In this document: positions 56,316 through 64,000 of the stretch, in pieces
Numbering within the stretch: the first letter of the stretch is position 1
Layout: the number at the start of each line of letters is the position of its first letter
Position numbers and translations under genes: made by a program
Notes under the pieces: generated by a model
What the model saw: only the letters and a program-made list of their open reading frames with translations
What the model was told of the DNA's origin: nothing
Databases searched by the model: none
NCBI RefSeq assembly: GCF_002165305.2
Contig: NZ_CP032286.1
Location: 1,860,001-1,924,000 of the forward strand
Reading direction: 5' to 3'
DNA length: 64,000 bases
Source of the DNA: Acinetobacter sp. WCHA55
GTDB taxonomy: Bacteria; Pseudomonadota; Gammaproteobacteria; Pseudomonadales; Moraxellaceae

Positions 56316-57332
56316 TTACTCGCTTGTTTTTGCTTTGGAAGATTGATCAATATGGACCGTCACAGGTTGCCCCATTTTCAACTGGTCATTCGGATCATTG
56401 ACATAAATACGAACTTCATAGACCAACGTGGTACGAATGTCTTCGGTCTGAACGGTTTTCGGGGTAAATTCAGCAACAGAGGAGATATAACCAATTTTTC
56501 CAATGATCGGCTGATCTGGTTGTGAATCACGCAGAATGGTGGCCGTTGACCCCATTTTGATTTGTCCAAGCTCTGTCTCACTGGCATAGACGCGTACCCA
56601 TTTTGGATCAGTTAAAGCAATGGTATAAACCGATTTGCTAGATGTCGTCATATCGCCCACCTCTTGTAAGCGTGCCCGTACAACACCATCCACAGGTGAG
56701 CGTAATTCACTTTGTGCAATTTGATATTTGATCAAATCCAAACTCGCTTTAGTCGAGTCATATTGTGCTTTTGCCGCTTCACGATCTTCTTTGCGCACCC
56801 CTTTTAACAGCAACTGCAAATTGGCTTCACTTTCACGCAAAGCCGCTTCGGCTGTTTTCATAGTGCTTTTAGCTGCATCAACTTCTTGTTTACTCACCGC
56901 TTGGCCTAGCGAACTATTGTTTAACACCGCTAGACGTTGATATTGTTTATCGGCATTTTCGAGTTGTGCTTTAGCTGATCCAACTTGTGCCTTTGCTTGA
57001 GCAATCTCTTCAGGTCGATTGCCTGCGGCTTGCTTATTTAAAGCTTGCTGTTGAACCTGCAATTGCGCATTGGCTTGTTGGGCTTGGATACTTAAAGATT
57101 CTGTATTTAAATTCGCTAGCACTTGGCCTTTTTTGACACGATCGCCTTCCTGAACAGTCATATTTTTAATACGCCCTGCGGTTTCAAAAGCAAGAGAGAC
57201 TTGTCGAATATCAACATTGCCATACAACACGATGTGCTGCGCATAGTCCTTATCTCGATTCAACCACCAATATGCGACTGCCGATCCAAGCAAGACCAAT
57301 CCAATCAGCACCGCGACGTGACTCTTTTTCAT
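56316..57332 (-). CDS. HlyD-family periplasmic adaptor (YbhG-like)
   Basis: This 338-residue protein has an N-terminal membrane anchor, the biotinyl-lipoyl pieces (QVSLAFETAGRIKNMTVQEGDRV and ELRSPVDGVVRARLQEVGD), a long coiled coil (repeated QAxAQ, about residues 75-165) and the beta-barrel domain (PKWVRVYASETELGQI). It links the inner-membrane exporter to an outer membrane channel. It is the first gene of the operon and is divergent from the CecR-type regulator. Confidence 0.92.
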   Translation of the reverse strand: MKKSHVAVLIGLVLLGSAVAYWWLNRDKDYAQHIVLYGNVDIRQVSLAFETAGRIKNMTVQEGDRVKKGQVLANLNTESLSIQAQQANAQLQVQQQALNKQAAGNRPEEIAQAKAQVGSAKAQLENADKQYQRLAVLNNSSLGQAVSKQEVDAAKSTMKTAEAALRESEANLQLLLKGVRKEDREAAKAQYDSTKASLDLIKYQIAQSELRSPVDGVVRARLQEVGDMTTSSKSVYTIALTDPKWVRVYASETELGQIKMGSTATILRDSQPDQPIIGKIGYISSVAEFTPKTVQTEDIRTTLVYEVRIYVNDPNDQLKMGQPVTVHIDQSSKAKTSE

Positions 57333-57363
57333 GCACACCAGACCTTTGCTTATTTTTAATACA

Positions 57364-57390
57364 AGTTTAAATTTAAATTAAATTTAAACT
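57364..57390. promoter_or_regulatory. Perfect 11-base inverted repeat, likely operator of the TetR-type regulator
   Basis: AGTTTAAATTT and AAATTTAAACT are perfect complements with a 5-base centre, placed between the divergent hlyD-type and TetR-type genes. It is a strong candidate operator for the CecR-like repressor. Confidence 0.72.
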
Positions 57391-57448
57391 ACAATAATTA
57401 AGTAAAAAAAGATATACTCCTCTCATAATTTTTTACGCAGAGTAAACA

Positions 57449-58084
57449 ATGTCTAGAGCTGGACGTAGCGATGGTGACTTAACCAAGTCGAAAATTTTGG
57501 ATGCAGCAGGTCGTTTAATTGCTCAGAATGGTTTTGCAAAAACCACCAGCAAAGCGATTGCGAAGCTTGCCGAAGTCGATTTGGCTGCCATTAACTATCA
57601 CTTCGACGGTCGTGATGGTCTATATCGTGCCGTATTAGCCGAAGCACATACGCATTATATTGATGAAGAAAAGCTGTTGGCTTTATTAAACAGCTCCCGC
57701 ACCCCAACTGAAAAACTAGAGGTTTTTTTTGAAACCCTGATCAGCAAATTGGTTGAAACGGATGTGTGGCACAGCAAAGTATTTATTCGTGAACTTTTTT
57801 CGCCCACCACACATTTATACGATTTTATGCAAACTGAGGGCGCAAGAAAATTTCTATTAATCAAAAAGATCATTAGCCAAGTTTCAGGTATTGATGAAAA
57901 CCACCCTGCATTATTCGCCTGCGTTTTGAGCACAGTTGCACCGTGCATGATGCTGATTATCGCTGATTCAAACTTACCTGGGCCACTTAAAAATGTTTCG
58001 AAAGTTGAACCTGCGCTTTTGGTCAAACATCTCATGACCTTTTCAGTCGCAGGTTTAGCCGCCGCTAAACAACTTTATCTTTGA
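57449..58084 (+). CDS. TetR-family regulator of CecR (YbiH) type
   Basis: The 211-residue protein has the helix-turn-helix TTSKAIAKLAEVDLAAINYH at about residues 34-53, with ILDAAGRLIAQNGFAKTT before it. The arrangement with the divergent ybhGFSR-like operon is the same as in E. coli, where CecR controls a drug exporter and affects chloramphenicol and cefoperazone sensitivity. The stop overlaps the convergent amidohydrolase gene by 10 bases. Confidence 0.88.
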   Translation: MSRAGRSDGDLTKSKILDAAGRLIAQNGFAKTTSKAIAKLAEVDLAAINYHFDGRDGLYRAVLAEAHTHYIDEEKLLALLNSSRTPTEKLEVFFETLISKLVETDVWHSKVFIRELFSPTTHLYDFMQTEGARKFLLIKKIISQVSGIDENHPALFACVLSTVAPCMMLIIADSNLPGPLKNVSKVEPALLVKHLMTFSVAGLAAAKQLYL

Positions 58085-59826
58085 TAAACCAACTGTCCTT
58101 GCTTATAAGTTGCAAGGACTTTGATGTCTTTGATTTTAGACGGTTCAATAGTGATTGGATTGGCGCTTAAAATAACAAAGTCACCGTATTTCCCTGTACT
58201 TAATGTGCCTTTAATATCTTCTTCAAAATACTGATATGCAGCCCAGTCTGTCATCGTTTTAAGTCCGATATACGGGCTGACTTTCTGCGCCTGACCCAAA
58301 ACTTTGCCTGTTCGTGTAGTGCGATTAACCGTTGCATCCAGTACCATCATGCTTTTCGGTGGGATGACAGGAGCATCATGATGCTCGGTGAAAATCATGC
58401 CTTTTCTTAATGCTGAACCCGTCGGTGAAATATGTTCAGCACGCTTTTCACCTAATGTTTGCGCCACATGCCAGTCGCCCCAGTAGTAGGTATGCAAAGA
58501 AAAAAATGAGGGGATCAAGTGAAGCTGTTTCGCCCGATCCAGTTGATCTTCACGCATGGTTTGCGCATGAATAATCACATCACGTCGCTTTGAAGCATCA
58601 TACTTCTTTTGCGCATTAGCAATCACATTGAGGTATTGATCAATCGCGGCATCACCATTTGCATGTGCCAAAATAGGCCATTGTTTCTCGAAAGCCAAAT
58701 CAATCATGTGCTGAACTGTTTTTTGTTCTGGAAATGCAGGATAACCACGATAGTTCTTATCTTTCCCTTCAGGTGGAACCACATAAGGTTCGGTTAACCA
58801 TGCTGTTTTACCTTGGGGCGAACCATCTAAACTAATTTTCACGCCACCAATTCTAAAGTGATTCACATAATTTTTACTTACTCCTTTTTCAAGCATATAT
58901 GCCTGTTCAGAACTAATATCAGGATAAGAGACAACATCAATCGCTAATTTGTTTTGATTGGCCAAACTACGCCAAAGCTCTGAAGTGCCACGATCAGCTC
59001 GTCCCTCTTGTACCGTGGTATAGCCATTTGCCATATAGGTCTGTACTGCAGTCAATGCCATCTGTTGCATGATTTCAGGTGGTACGGTTTTAAAAGCTTG
59101 CATCATTGCCTCAATCACGACACTTTCTTCCAGTACACCATTTGGAATATTTGTCCCGACCACGCGTCGAATCACCCCACCACTAGGATTGCTACTTTTT
59201 TCATTAATGCCTAACAATTCGAGTGCCTTGTGATTTGCAGAAGCCAAATGTCCAGACTGATGCAAAATCAGCACGGGTTGAGTCGTTGAAATCTGATCTA
59301 AGTCCGAGGCTGTTGGATGGGCTTTCTCTTGTAGCTGGGCGTCATCATAACCATTGCCAATAATCCAACCAGAAGTGGCTTTTATAAACTGTGGATTTTG
59401 CTTTGCCCACGCCTTCATTGCTTGAATAAGTGTGGCAATACTCACCACATTACCATCTGGTGGCGGATATAAATTAGCCACAGTTTGCTGCATACCGACA
59501 GAGTTTAAATGGCTATGTGCATCAATAATGCCAGGAATGACGGTCTTGTTATTCAAGTTTAAGCGTTTAGCCTGTGGCGCAAGCTTTTCGGCCTCAGACA
59601 ATGCGCCTGTATAACGAATCTTTCCGTCTTGAATTAACATGGCATCGACATAGCTGGGTTGCATGCCTTGCATGGTTAAAATGGGGCCACCATAGACTAA
59701 TAATGCATTTTTCATTTGTTGTGTATTTGAAACCGTACTAGACGGACTGGATGTACAACCGCTTGTCAACAACACAGAGGAAGAAAGCACAGTTGAGAGT
59801 GCAAAAGAAACTTTATTAAAAAACAT
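58075..59826 (-). CDS. Amidohydrolase-family lipoprotein (YtcJ-like)
   Basis: This 583-residue protein has a lipoprotein signal (LLTSGC, Cys about residue 24). The metal-dependent hydrolase core follows: VIPGIIDAHSHLNSVG (first metal His pair), GGVKISLDGSPQGKTAWLTE, ANGDAAIDQYLNV, FTEHHDAPVIPP and the late KYGDFVILSANP. Many family members are periplasmic or cytosolic amidases of unclear substrate. Convergent overlap with the TetR-type gene is 10 bases. Confidence 0.88.
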   Translation of the reverse strand: MFFNKVSFALSTVLSSSVLLTSGCTSSPSSTVSNTQQMKNALLVYGGPILTMQGMQPSYVDAMLIQDGKIRYTGALSEAEKLAPQAKRLNLNNKTVIPGIIDAHSHLNSVGMQQTVANLYPPPDGNVVSIATLIQAMKAWAKQNPQFIKATSGWIIGNGYDDAQLQEKAHPTASDLDQISTTQPVLILHQSGHLASANHKALELLGINEKSSNPSGGVIRRVVGTNIPNGVLEESVVIEAMMQAFKTVPPEIMQQMALTAVQTYMANGYTTVQEGRADRGTSELWRSLANQNKLAIDVVSYPDISSEQAYMLEKGVSKNYVNHFRIGGVKISLDGSPQGKTAWLTEPYVVPPEGKDKNYRGYPAFPEQKTVQHMIDLAFEKQWPILAHANGDAAIDQYLNVIANAQKKYDASKRRDVIIHAQTMREDQLDRAKQLHLIPSFFSLHTYYWGDWHVAQTLGEKRAEHISPTGSALRKGMIFTEHHDAPVIPPKSMMVLDATVNRTTRTGKVLGQAQKVSPYIGLKTMTDWAAYQYFEEDIKGTLSTGKYGDFVILSANPITIEPSKIKDIKVLATYKQGQLVYQR

Positions 59827-59979
59827 GGGCTAAACACCTCATATCACTAAATATTATATTTTTACTCTGTACGAGCATTCGTTATATCTATAAAACTTGG
59901 ATACATCACATCAATACTCTACCTTAACACTTTAAGTCAGCGCTTGTCAGGCAGAATAAAGTGCTCAATATTCAACGAA

Positions 59980-60864
59980 TTATTGCAATAACTTTAAGAT
60001 GTGCTGCAAACGGACATTGTCTATATTTTCTTTATACACTGCATAAATGGGTGCAATACACGGATTATTCGCCTTGAGCGCTTTATAAACAATCTGCTTA
60101 TTCCAAAAGTCACGGATGGCTTCAGGCACGATGGATAAGCCAATTCCGGCAGCAATCAAATTTAAACTTGAAGTTAAACGTGGTGCTTCTTGTACGATTT
60201 TTGGACTAAAGCCTGCTTGATAACAACTGGCCAAAATATTATCGAATAAATCTTGCCCAGCTAAACGTCGGTATAGCACAAAATCATGTGGTTCAAGATC
60301 CAGCAAATGAATCGGTTCGGCTTGCTCAGCCAAAGGATGATTGTTGGGTAGAGCCACAATGAGCGGCTCATCCAGTACATGCAAACTGGTTAAACCGAGG
60401 CCAATCGGTGCAGGTTTGCGTAAGAACACAATGTCATTTTTTTCATTGCTAATGGAATCAATCAGCGAGCTACTGCCATCTTCTTCCAAATGAATTGAAA
60501 CACGTGGAAAAGTTTCCCGAAAGTTACGCAGCAACGCTGGTAAAAATGGATGTAAGCCAACCGAGTTGGTAAAGCCAATATTAATCTGACCTTCGACCCC
60601 CAAAGAAATATCCTGCACACGTTTGGGAATTAACTGTGCATGCGCCAATATCGCAAGGGCTTCTTTGTACAAAACCTTACCTGCTTCTGTGACCTCAACA
60701 CCACGCGGCAAACGCTTTAACAGTTGAGCATTCAGTTCTTCTTCCAAGCTTTTGATAATCCGTGTCAACGGTGGTTGTTGCATATTCAAACGAACAGCGG
60801 CATGTGAAATATTACTTTCTTCTACCACTGCAACAAATGCTCTAAGTTTATGGATATCAATCAT
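59980..60864 (-). CDS. LysR-family regulator next to chromate transport genes
   Basis: This 294-residue regulator starts MIDIHKLRAFVAVVEESNIS and has the LysR helix-turn-helix (SHAAVRLNMQQPPLTRIIKS) and a periplasmic-binding-like effector domain. It is divergent from the chromate transporter pair, 108 bases away, which it probably controls. The effector is unknown. A start six codons upstream was rejected. Confidence 0.9.
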   Translation of the reverse strand: MIDIHKLRAFVAVVEESNISHAAVRLNMQQPPLTRIIKSLEEELNAQLLKRLPRGVEVTEAGKVLYKEALAILAHAQLIPKRVQDISLGVEGQINIGFTNSVGLHPFLPALLRNFRETFPRVSIHLEEDGSSSLIDSISNEKNDIVFLRKPAPIGLGLTSLHVLDEPLIVALPNNHPLAEQAEPIHLLDLEPHDFVLYRRLAGQDLFDNILASCYQAGFSPKIVQEAPRLTSSLNLIAAGIGLSIVPEAIRDFWNKQIVYKALKANNPCIAPIYAVYKENIDNVRLQHILKLLQ

Positions 60865-60972
60865 GTCTGCCCCATCAAACATACTTTTTCAGTATATATA
60901 ACGTCAAAAATAGCATTTTTCAACATATCTCTACAGGTTCATACTGAGCTCATTCAACAAAAGGTGAAAGAC

Positions 60973-61548
60973 ATGAACACTGAAGTGCTCCCTGCTGAAC
61001 AAATAACCCACCCGACTTCTCGGGAACTATTTGCAGGCTTTATGAAGCTGGAACTCATGGGCTTTGGTGGTGTATTGCCACTTGCACACCAAATGGTTGT
61101 AGAAGACCAAAAATGGCTCAACACGGAAGAGTTCACACACTTATTGGGTGTCTGTCAAATTCTCCCTGGTGGGAACATCATCAATATGGCTGTTGCGATT
61201 GGCTATGAATTTCAGGGAGTTAAAGGTGCGATTAGTGCCGTTCTCGGATTAATTTTTGCACCGACGGTGATTGTGATTTTGCTGTATGAACTCTATGCAC
61301 AATTTCAAAGTATCCCCGTGATTCAGCACATGATTCAGGGATTGGCAGCAGCGGCAGCAGGTTTACTGTTTGCCATGGGTTTAAAAATGTTGAATCCGAT
61401 TCTGAAAAGCTACCTCACAATCTTTACTATCGCGCTAACCATCGTCTTTATGTTGATCATTAAAATTCCACTGGCACTGACTTTACTGATTTTAGTAGGC
61501 ATCAATGTCGCTGTCTTAAGCTTGAAAAAAAGAGGAAAAAACGCATGA
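60973..61548 (+). CDS. Chromate transporter, N-terminal half-size protein
   Basis: This 191-residue membrane protein starts MNTEVLPAEQITHPTSRELF after an AAGGTG site. It has the ChrA domain motifs (FAGFMKLELMGFGGVLPLAH, then QILPGGNIINMAVAIGYEFQG, and a glycine-rich segment). Short ChrA proteins of one domain work as pairs to expel chromate or to import sulfate-like anions. It overlaps the second half by four bases (ATGA). Confidence 0.9.
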   Translation: MNTEVLPAEQITHPTSRELFAGFMKLELMGFGGVLPLAHQMVVEDQKWLNTEEFTHLLGVCQILPGGNIINMAVAIGYEFQGVKGAISAVLGLIFAPTVIVILLYELYAQFQSIPVIQHMIQGLAAAAAGLLFAMGLKMLNPILKSYLTIFTIALTIVFMLIIKIPLALTLLILVGINVAVLSLKKRGKNA

Positions 61549-62060
61549 TTTTACTCACCTTAGCCATCGTTTTTACCCAGCTTTCTATATTGGCCTTTGG
61601 TGGAGGCAATGCCATTTTGCCTGAGATGCAACATCAGGTGGTTGAAGTGCATCGCTGGCTTACTGCTACAGAGTTCAGCACCATGTTTGCCATGGCTCAA
61701 GCGGCACCTGGCCCCAATATGATGATTGTACCTTTGGTCGGCTGGCATGTGGCTGGGCCTGCTGGACTGTTCGTGACTTCACTAGCGAAGTTTGGTCCCT
61801 CTTCTGTACTGACTGTATTTGCACTCAAATTTTGGAATCAGTTTAAGGATCACCCACTACGTAGCGTGTTTGAAAAGGCGTTGAAACCAGTTACCGTCGG
61901 CTTGGTTTTGGTTAGTGCCTATATTATTGCCGCTGCATCTGCTCAGAACTGGTTACTCATCGCAATCGTTATCGTCGCTACTGGTTTAAGCTTAGTTAAA
62001 AAACTTCATCCACTGTGGGTCATGCTCTTTGGGGCAGTATCAGGCGCACTGTTTTTATAA
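61545..62060 (+). CDS. Chromate transporter, C-terminal half-size protein
   Basis: The 171-residue second half has FTQLSILAFGGGNAILPEMQ and AMAQAAPGPNMMIVPLVGWH, the symmetric form of the first half. Both halves together equal a full ChrA. Translation is coupled to the upstream half. No terminator stands out in the following 146 bases. Confidence 0.9.
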   Translation: MILLTLAIVFTQLSILAFGGGNAILPEMQHQVVEVHRWLTATEFSTMFAMAQAAPGPNMMIVPLVGWHVAGPAGLFVTSLAKFGPSSVLTVFALKFWNQFKDHPLRSVFEKALKPVTVGLVLVSAYIIAAASAQNWLLIAIVIVATGLSLVKKLHPLWVMLFGAVSGALFL

Positions 62061-62206
62061 ACAGTCTGTTCATTATAATCAGTATCCAATAACACATACT
62101 TTCTGTTTCACCGTTACTTTCAAATAAATAGTTTAAGTCTTGCATCTGAAAACCAAGATGCAAGGCTTTGCCATTTGAGTCAATAAACATGTGAAAAAAT
62201 CAAGGG

Positions 62207-63604
62207 TTAGGAAATATTCCCACCCAATGCAGTGATTAATTGCGCTGTATTTTTTAATTGGATTTGTTGCAACTCTAATGTGCTCTGTTCAGCTTGTAGC
62301 CTTAAATTCTGCGCCGTGACCACTTCCAAATAACTGACTAAACCTGCGTTATAACGTCGCATCACCACTTGTTCATTTTCTTTGCTCAGTTGTAGTAACT
62401 GAGCTTGTTCCAGTTGTTGTTGCTTCAAACTTGAAGTCTGCATTAAGGCATCATCGACTTCCTTCCAGCCCGTAAGTACAGCTTGCTTATAGGCTGCTAA
62501 TTTTTCGTCATAGCTTGCCTGTGCTTGGGCAATTTCAGCTTGACGTTTTCCACCATCAAAAATAACCGAAGCCGCTTCTAATCCCGTAGACCATAAGTAT
62601 GCAGGGGCTTGGAACAGTTGGCCCAACACTTGACTATTTAAACTCGTATTAAGACTAATACTAATATCTGGCAACCAAGCCGTTTGCGCTAAACCCAACT
62701 GCGCATGTGTGCTCGCAAGCTCCCGCTCTGCACGAATCACGTCGGGACGTTGAATGAGTAAACGACTGGGTAGCTGCGCAGGTACAGCAGGTATACTCAA
62801 ACGTTGCTGACGTTTTGCCAATTGAAACTCAGTCACACTTTTACCCTGTAAGACTGACAGCACATTTTCCTGTAAATTGCGTTCACGCTGCGTTTCGATT
62901 TGCTGTATTTGCACTTGTTTCAACTGCGTTTCTGCCTGTATCACATCTGCCCGCGCAATCATCCCTGCTGTATATTGATTTTTTAAAATTTGCACCGAAC
63001 GTAGGTAACTTTTTTGGGTCTGCTTTAATACATCAAGCTGCGCATCCAAAACACGAATGTTCCAATAAGCCTCAGTCGCCAATAACTGCTGATTTAACTT
63101 GACTGCGGCTAAGTCAGCCTGCACCGCTTCTAAATTTGCCTGTTGTCCCTCTATCGCTTTCGCTACACGTCCCCACACATCTGGAATCCAACTGGCCTGA
63201 ACCCCTGTACTAAACTGGCTATTTGGAGAAGTATGCTTTGCGCCATTACGGTTGACAGCACCTTCTAAGCTTAGATTGACAGAACGACTGGCTTTTTGCT
63301 GCTCAAGTAAAGCATTGGCTTGTCTATAGCGTGCCTCGGCCTGTTTTAGATTTAAGTTTTCTGCATTTAACTGTTGCAACAGTTGACTTAAAACAGGGTC
63401 TTGATAAATGTCCCACCATGCAACAGCCTTACCTTTTAACTTTGCAGTTTCTGTCCAATTAAGCACCGCATATTTGTATTGATCAGCCACTTGAATTATC
63501 GGTGTTTTATATTCAGGAGGACGTATGACTGCCGTAGAACTACATGCAGTCAATAACAATACACAACTTAGGCTGAAGACATTTTTATAAACCAAACCTG
63601 ACAT
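62207..63604 (-). CDS. Outer membrane efflux factor (NodT/OprM-type, RND operon)
   Basis: The 465-residue lipoprotein starts MSGLVYKNVFSLSCVLLLTACSS with LTAC. It has two TolC-type repeats: EARYRQANALLEQQ with the VNLSLEGAVNRNG region, and ELASTHAQLGLAQTAWLPDIS in the second half, with coiled coils between. It forms the outer channel for the RND pump whose end lies downstream in this orientation's upstream neighbour, 21 bases away. Confidence 0.92.
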   Translation of the reverse strand: MSGLVYKNVFSLSCVLLLTACSSTAVIRPPEYKTPIIQVADQYKYAVLNWTETAKLKGKAVAWWDIYQDPVLSQLLQQLNAENLNLKQAEARYRQANALLEQQKASRSVNLSLEGAVNRNGAKHTSPNSQFSTGVQASWIPDVWGRVAKAIEGQQANLEAVQADLAAVKLNQQLLATEAYWNIRVLDAQLDVLKQTQKSYLRSVQILKNQYTAGMIARADVIQAETQLKQVQIQQIETQRERNLQENVLSVLQGKSVTEFQLAKRQQRLSIPAVPAQLPSRLLIQRPDVIRAERELASTHAQLGLAQTAWLPDISISLNTSLNSQVLGQLFQAPAYLWSTGLEAASVIFDGGKRQAEIAQAQASYDEKLAAYKQAVLTGWKEVDDALMQTSSLKQQQLEQAQLLQLSKENEQVVMRRYNAGLVSYLEVVTAQNLRLQAEQSTLELQQIQLKNTAQLITALGGNIS

Positions 63605-63625
63605 TCTATTTTCCTATTTCTTTAT

Positions 63626-64000
63626 CTATTTGCCTAATCTTTGCAGCATAAATTTACGTTTAAATCTTGAACAAGATTCAGCCCATTTTTCAAAGAGCAA
63701 ATACAAAACAGGCGTTGTATACAAAGTTAAAAGCTGTCCAAGCACCAAACCACCCACAATGACCACACCCAAAGGTTGACGTAACTCTGCCCCTTCACCC
63801 CAACTACAAGCCAGCGGAATCGCACCTAATAATGCTGCGGTATTGGTCATTAAAATTGGGCGAAAACGTAGCGCCGCAGCAGACAACACAGCTTGATACG
63901 CTGACTTTCCTGCACGCCGTTCATATAACGTAAAATCAATCAATAAAATGGCATTTTTCACTACGATACCAATAAGTAAAAACATGCCCAATAATGCAAT
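63626..64000 (-). CDS. RND efflux pump inner membrane permease, C-terminal part (truncated at window end)
   Basis: The visible 124 codons are open to the end of the window ([20 protein letters not shown]). They hold the RND landmarks [58 protein letters not shown] and [13 protein letters not shown], typical of the last transmembrane helices of heavy-metal or multidrug pumps. The 5' part lies outside. It precedes the NodT-type gene on the same strand, so the two are co-transcribed. Confidence 0.93.
   Translation of the reverse strand: MALLGMFLLIGIVVKNAILLIDFTLYERRAGKSAYQAVLSAAALRFRPILMTNTAALLGAIPLACSWGEGAELRQPLGVVIVGGLVLGQLLTLYTTPVLYLLFEKWAESCSRFKRKFMLQRLGK

Overview
The window is a stretch of Gram-negative chromosome at roughly 40% G+C. 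It looks like Acinetobacter, most probably not A. baumannii. The support is gene content and protein style: AlaA, GlnD-DapC, RapA, FabR with a desaturase and its reductase, split ChrA halves, and a Crp-type regulator. The species cannot be named from the sequence alone. The window starts inside a gene and ends inside one.

Region 1 (1-5961) is a sulfur-scavenging operon: an SfnB-type oxidoreductase, an NtaA/DmoA-type flavin monooxygenase, two tandem MetQ-like binding proteins, and MetN and MetI. Region 2 (6296-31076) is mostly core chromosome. It holds ychF, an AzlCD exporter, purT, glnD, dapC, a siderophore receptor with a large palindrome upstream, an AraC/LysE pair, msrB-gpx, alaA with an extra N-terminal domain, ahpF, a VIT-family transporter, a two-gene DNA-repair pair (radical SAM plus partner) and a nitronate monooxygenase.

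Region 3 (32104-41655) is an accessory island in the gap between dusB and a DUF1615 lipoprotein gene. It is bounded by two diverged direct copies (about 84% identical, 127 bp, no gaps) of that gap. The right copy carries a 23-codon remnant of the start of dusB. Inside are a dead IS5-family element, a ZnuD-like TonB receptor behind a near-consensus Zur box, an oxidoreductase whose divergent HxlR regulator is split by an apparently intact IS3-family element with a 3-bp target duplication, a decayed initiator tRNA, a tiny lipoprotein, an orphan phage head-tail connector gene and a cold-shock gene killed by a stop codon. No integrase is visible.

Region 4 (41648-64000) returns to ordinary chromosome. 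It holds the DUF1615/HAD pair, a desaturase-reductase operon divergent from fabR, an orphan PAAR protein, rapA, rluA, a CecR-YbhGFSR-like drug exporter with a perfect palindromic operator, an amidohydrolase, a LysR-controlled pair of half-size chromate transporters, and the end of an RND efflux operon.

Gene starts were moved from the longest open frame where a ribosome binding site, family length or neighbouring gene favoured a later codon. Functional calls come from recognising protein motifs by eye, without database searches.
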